A stretch of DNA of 6,166 bases from the NCBI GenBank assembly GCA_021828635.1, contig JAJZEJ010000580.1, forward strand, positions 1 through 6,166, written 5' to 3'. The notes beneath the pieces were generated by a model that saw only the letters and a list, made by a program, of their open reading frames with translations, did no database searches and was not told the origin of the DNA. The position numbers and the translations under genes are program-made. The stretch comes from Chloroflexota bacterium (GTDB lineage Bacteria > Chloroflexota > Ktedonobacteria > Ktedonobacterales > Ktedonobacteraceae). Positions 5,567 to 6,166 of this stretch are shown here, piece after piece. Within the stretch, counting starts at the first letter, position 1. Each line of letters opens with the position of its first letter.

Positions 5567-6166
5567 GTGAGGAGAGCGTTGTTCAGTAGGCGTTGTAGCA
5601 TAGTCCTATGTTGTTTCTTACTATTTATTTCACTTGTTAGCGGGTTGATGCGGGATATGCCGATAGTGATGGTAGCACACGCGGACACGCTACCCTTAGC
5701 TCCATCGACTGTTTTTCTCGATAGCGTCATGCCGGTCATACCCATTAAGACAATGCAAAGCAGCGGTAATATCACGTACAGCGAGACCGATCTTCATGGG
5801 ACAACGATTCTCAAAGGGCAGGCGCTGGCGAGTGCCGGGCAGGTGCTGCTTAGCTTGCCCAAAGAGGCAGATGGTTACTATATGCTGCATGTTGTCGATC
5901 ACACGGGATCACCGACCACGACACAGACTATTCCTCTTGCTATCCTGGCTCCCTTTAGCAATCCGACCAGTTCGCCCTTTGGCATCAGCGCCCATTTCGG
6001 TCGCGGCGATGATCTCAGTCTGATACCATTGGTTTCGCTATTGGGTGTCAGCATGGTGCGTGAAGATGCTACCTGGTCGCAGATTGAGCAAGCACCAGGA
6101 CAATACAACTTCTCCACGCTCGATCCCTCTATGTACGAATTACAGCAAAATAACCTCACACCTCTG
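5567..6166 (+). CDS. Exported glycoside hydrolase, clan-A-like, 3'-truncated by the window
   Basis: The frame is open to the window end (200 residues from the GTG at 5567). The start is uncertain: the GTG has GAGG 6 nt upstream; a TTG at 5579 has AGGAG 4 nt upstream; ATGs at 5528 and 5555 lack a well-spaced site. From the GTG, an Arg-rich n-region (RRALFSRR) precedes a hydrophobic segment at about 12-29, then VAHA (37-40), a possible signal peptidase site, so export is expected. Residues about 48-132 look like a beta-sandwich accessory domain (ADGYYMLHVVD). From SPFGISAHFG (137-139 is PFG) begins a barrel with VREDATWSQIEQAPGQYNF (about 164-182), the early strand pattern of GH39/GH5/GH42-type hydrolases. 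The catalytic acids would lie beyond the window. Specific family and substrate cannot be assigned. The neighbouring divergent gene is also an exported hydrolase. Confidence 0.65.
   Translation, partial: MRRALFSRRCSIVLCCFLLFISLVSGLMRDMPIVMVAHADTLPLAPSTVFLDSVMPVIPIKTMQSSGNITYSETDLHGTTILKGQALASAGQVLLSLPKEADGYYMLHVVDHTGSPTTTQTIPLAILAPFSNPTSSPFGISAHFGRGDDLSLIPLVSLLGVSMVREDATWSQIEQAPGQYNFSTLDPSMYELQQNNLTPL

Noticed and set aside
5582..5602. SRRCSIV in the exported hydrolase considered as a twin-arginine (Tat) signal
   Set aside because: Only the two arginines match. The hydrophobic segment is strong and very Leu/Phe-rich, more typical of Sec export.
5413..5775. Minus-strand open frame of 120 residues beginning MILPLLCIVLMG
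   Set aside because: It is antisense to the signal peptide and beta-sandwich part of the + strand hydrolase and crosses the decayed palindrome. The + strand frame continues into a recognisable hydrolase motif, so this is a shadow.

Overview
The window is a mid-GC bacterial carbohydrate-metabolism segment with six protein genes. Four on the + strand encode cytoplasmic sugar or cyclitol enzymes. A convergent minus-strand gene encodes a lipid-anchored glycoside hydrolase. A second exported glycoside hydrolase starts on the + strand and runs off the right edge. The gene set, the long Thr/Pro linker on the lipoprotein and a dispersed GGACGCG-type palindrome fit a Chloroflexota (Ktedonobacteria-like) genome. 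That placement is inference from general familiarity; there is no rRNA or marker gene to prove it.

Left part (2-3126): an operon-like run of a 5'-truncated Gfo/Idh/MocA NAD(P)-dependent oxidoreductase, a DUF993 protein (dihydrodipicolinate-synthase-like TIM barrel with a probable Schiff-base lysine) and a sugar phosphate isomerase/epimerase-type TIM barrel. The first two are separated by 4 nt. The second and third are separated by 55 nt that hold a perfect 8-bp palindrome and a strong AAGGAG ribosome binding site. A second isomerase/epimerase-like gene (3286-4098) follows a 159-nt gap that contains a candidate promoter. Oxidation, isomerisation and retro-aldol cleavage would make a plausible catabolic route, but the substrate cannot be read from the sequence.

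Middle (4101-4159): a long, nearly perfect inverted repeat that looks like a bidirectional terminator. The stop codon of the convergent minus-strand gene lies inside its right arm.

Right part: the minus-strand lipoprotein (4157-5305) has a GH99-like domain with a conserved NEWxEG...EP signature, and a good sigma70-type promoter lies upstream of it. A divergent gap of about 260 nt holds that promoter and a decayed, inverted second copy of the GGACGCG palindrome. After it, from about 5567 to the window end, comes the N-terminal part of a secreted protein: signal peptide or anchor, beta-sandwich-like segment, then the start of a clan-A-type glycoside hydrolase barrel. This gene has no stop codon in the window.

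Taken together, the exported hydrolases could release sugars that the cytoplasmic oxidoreductase/aldolase/isomerase set then breaks down. The link is by position only. No CRISPR array, tRNA, rRNA, transposase or defence system was seen. The least characterised element is the DUF993 operon.
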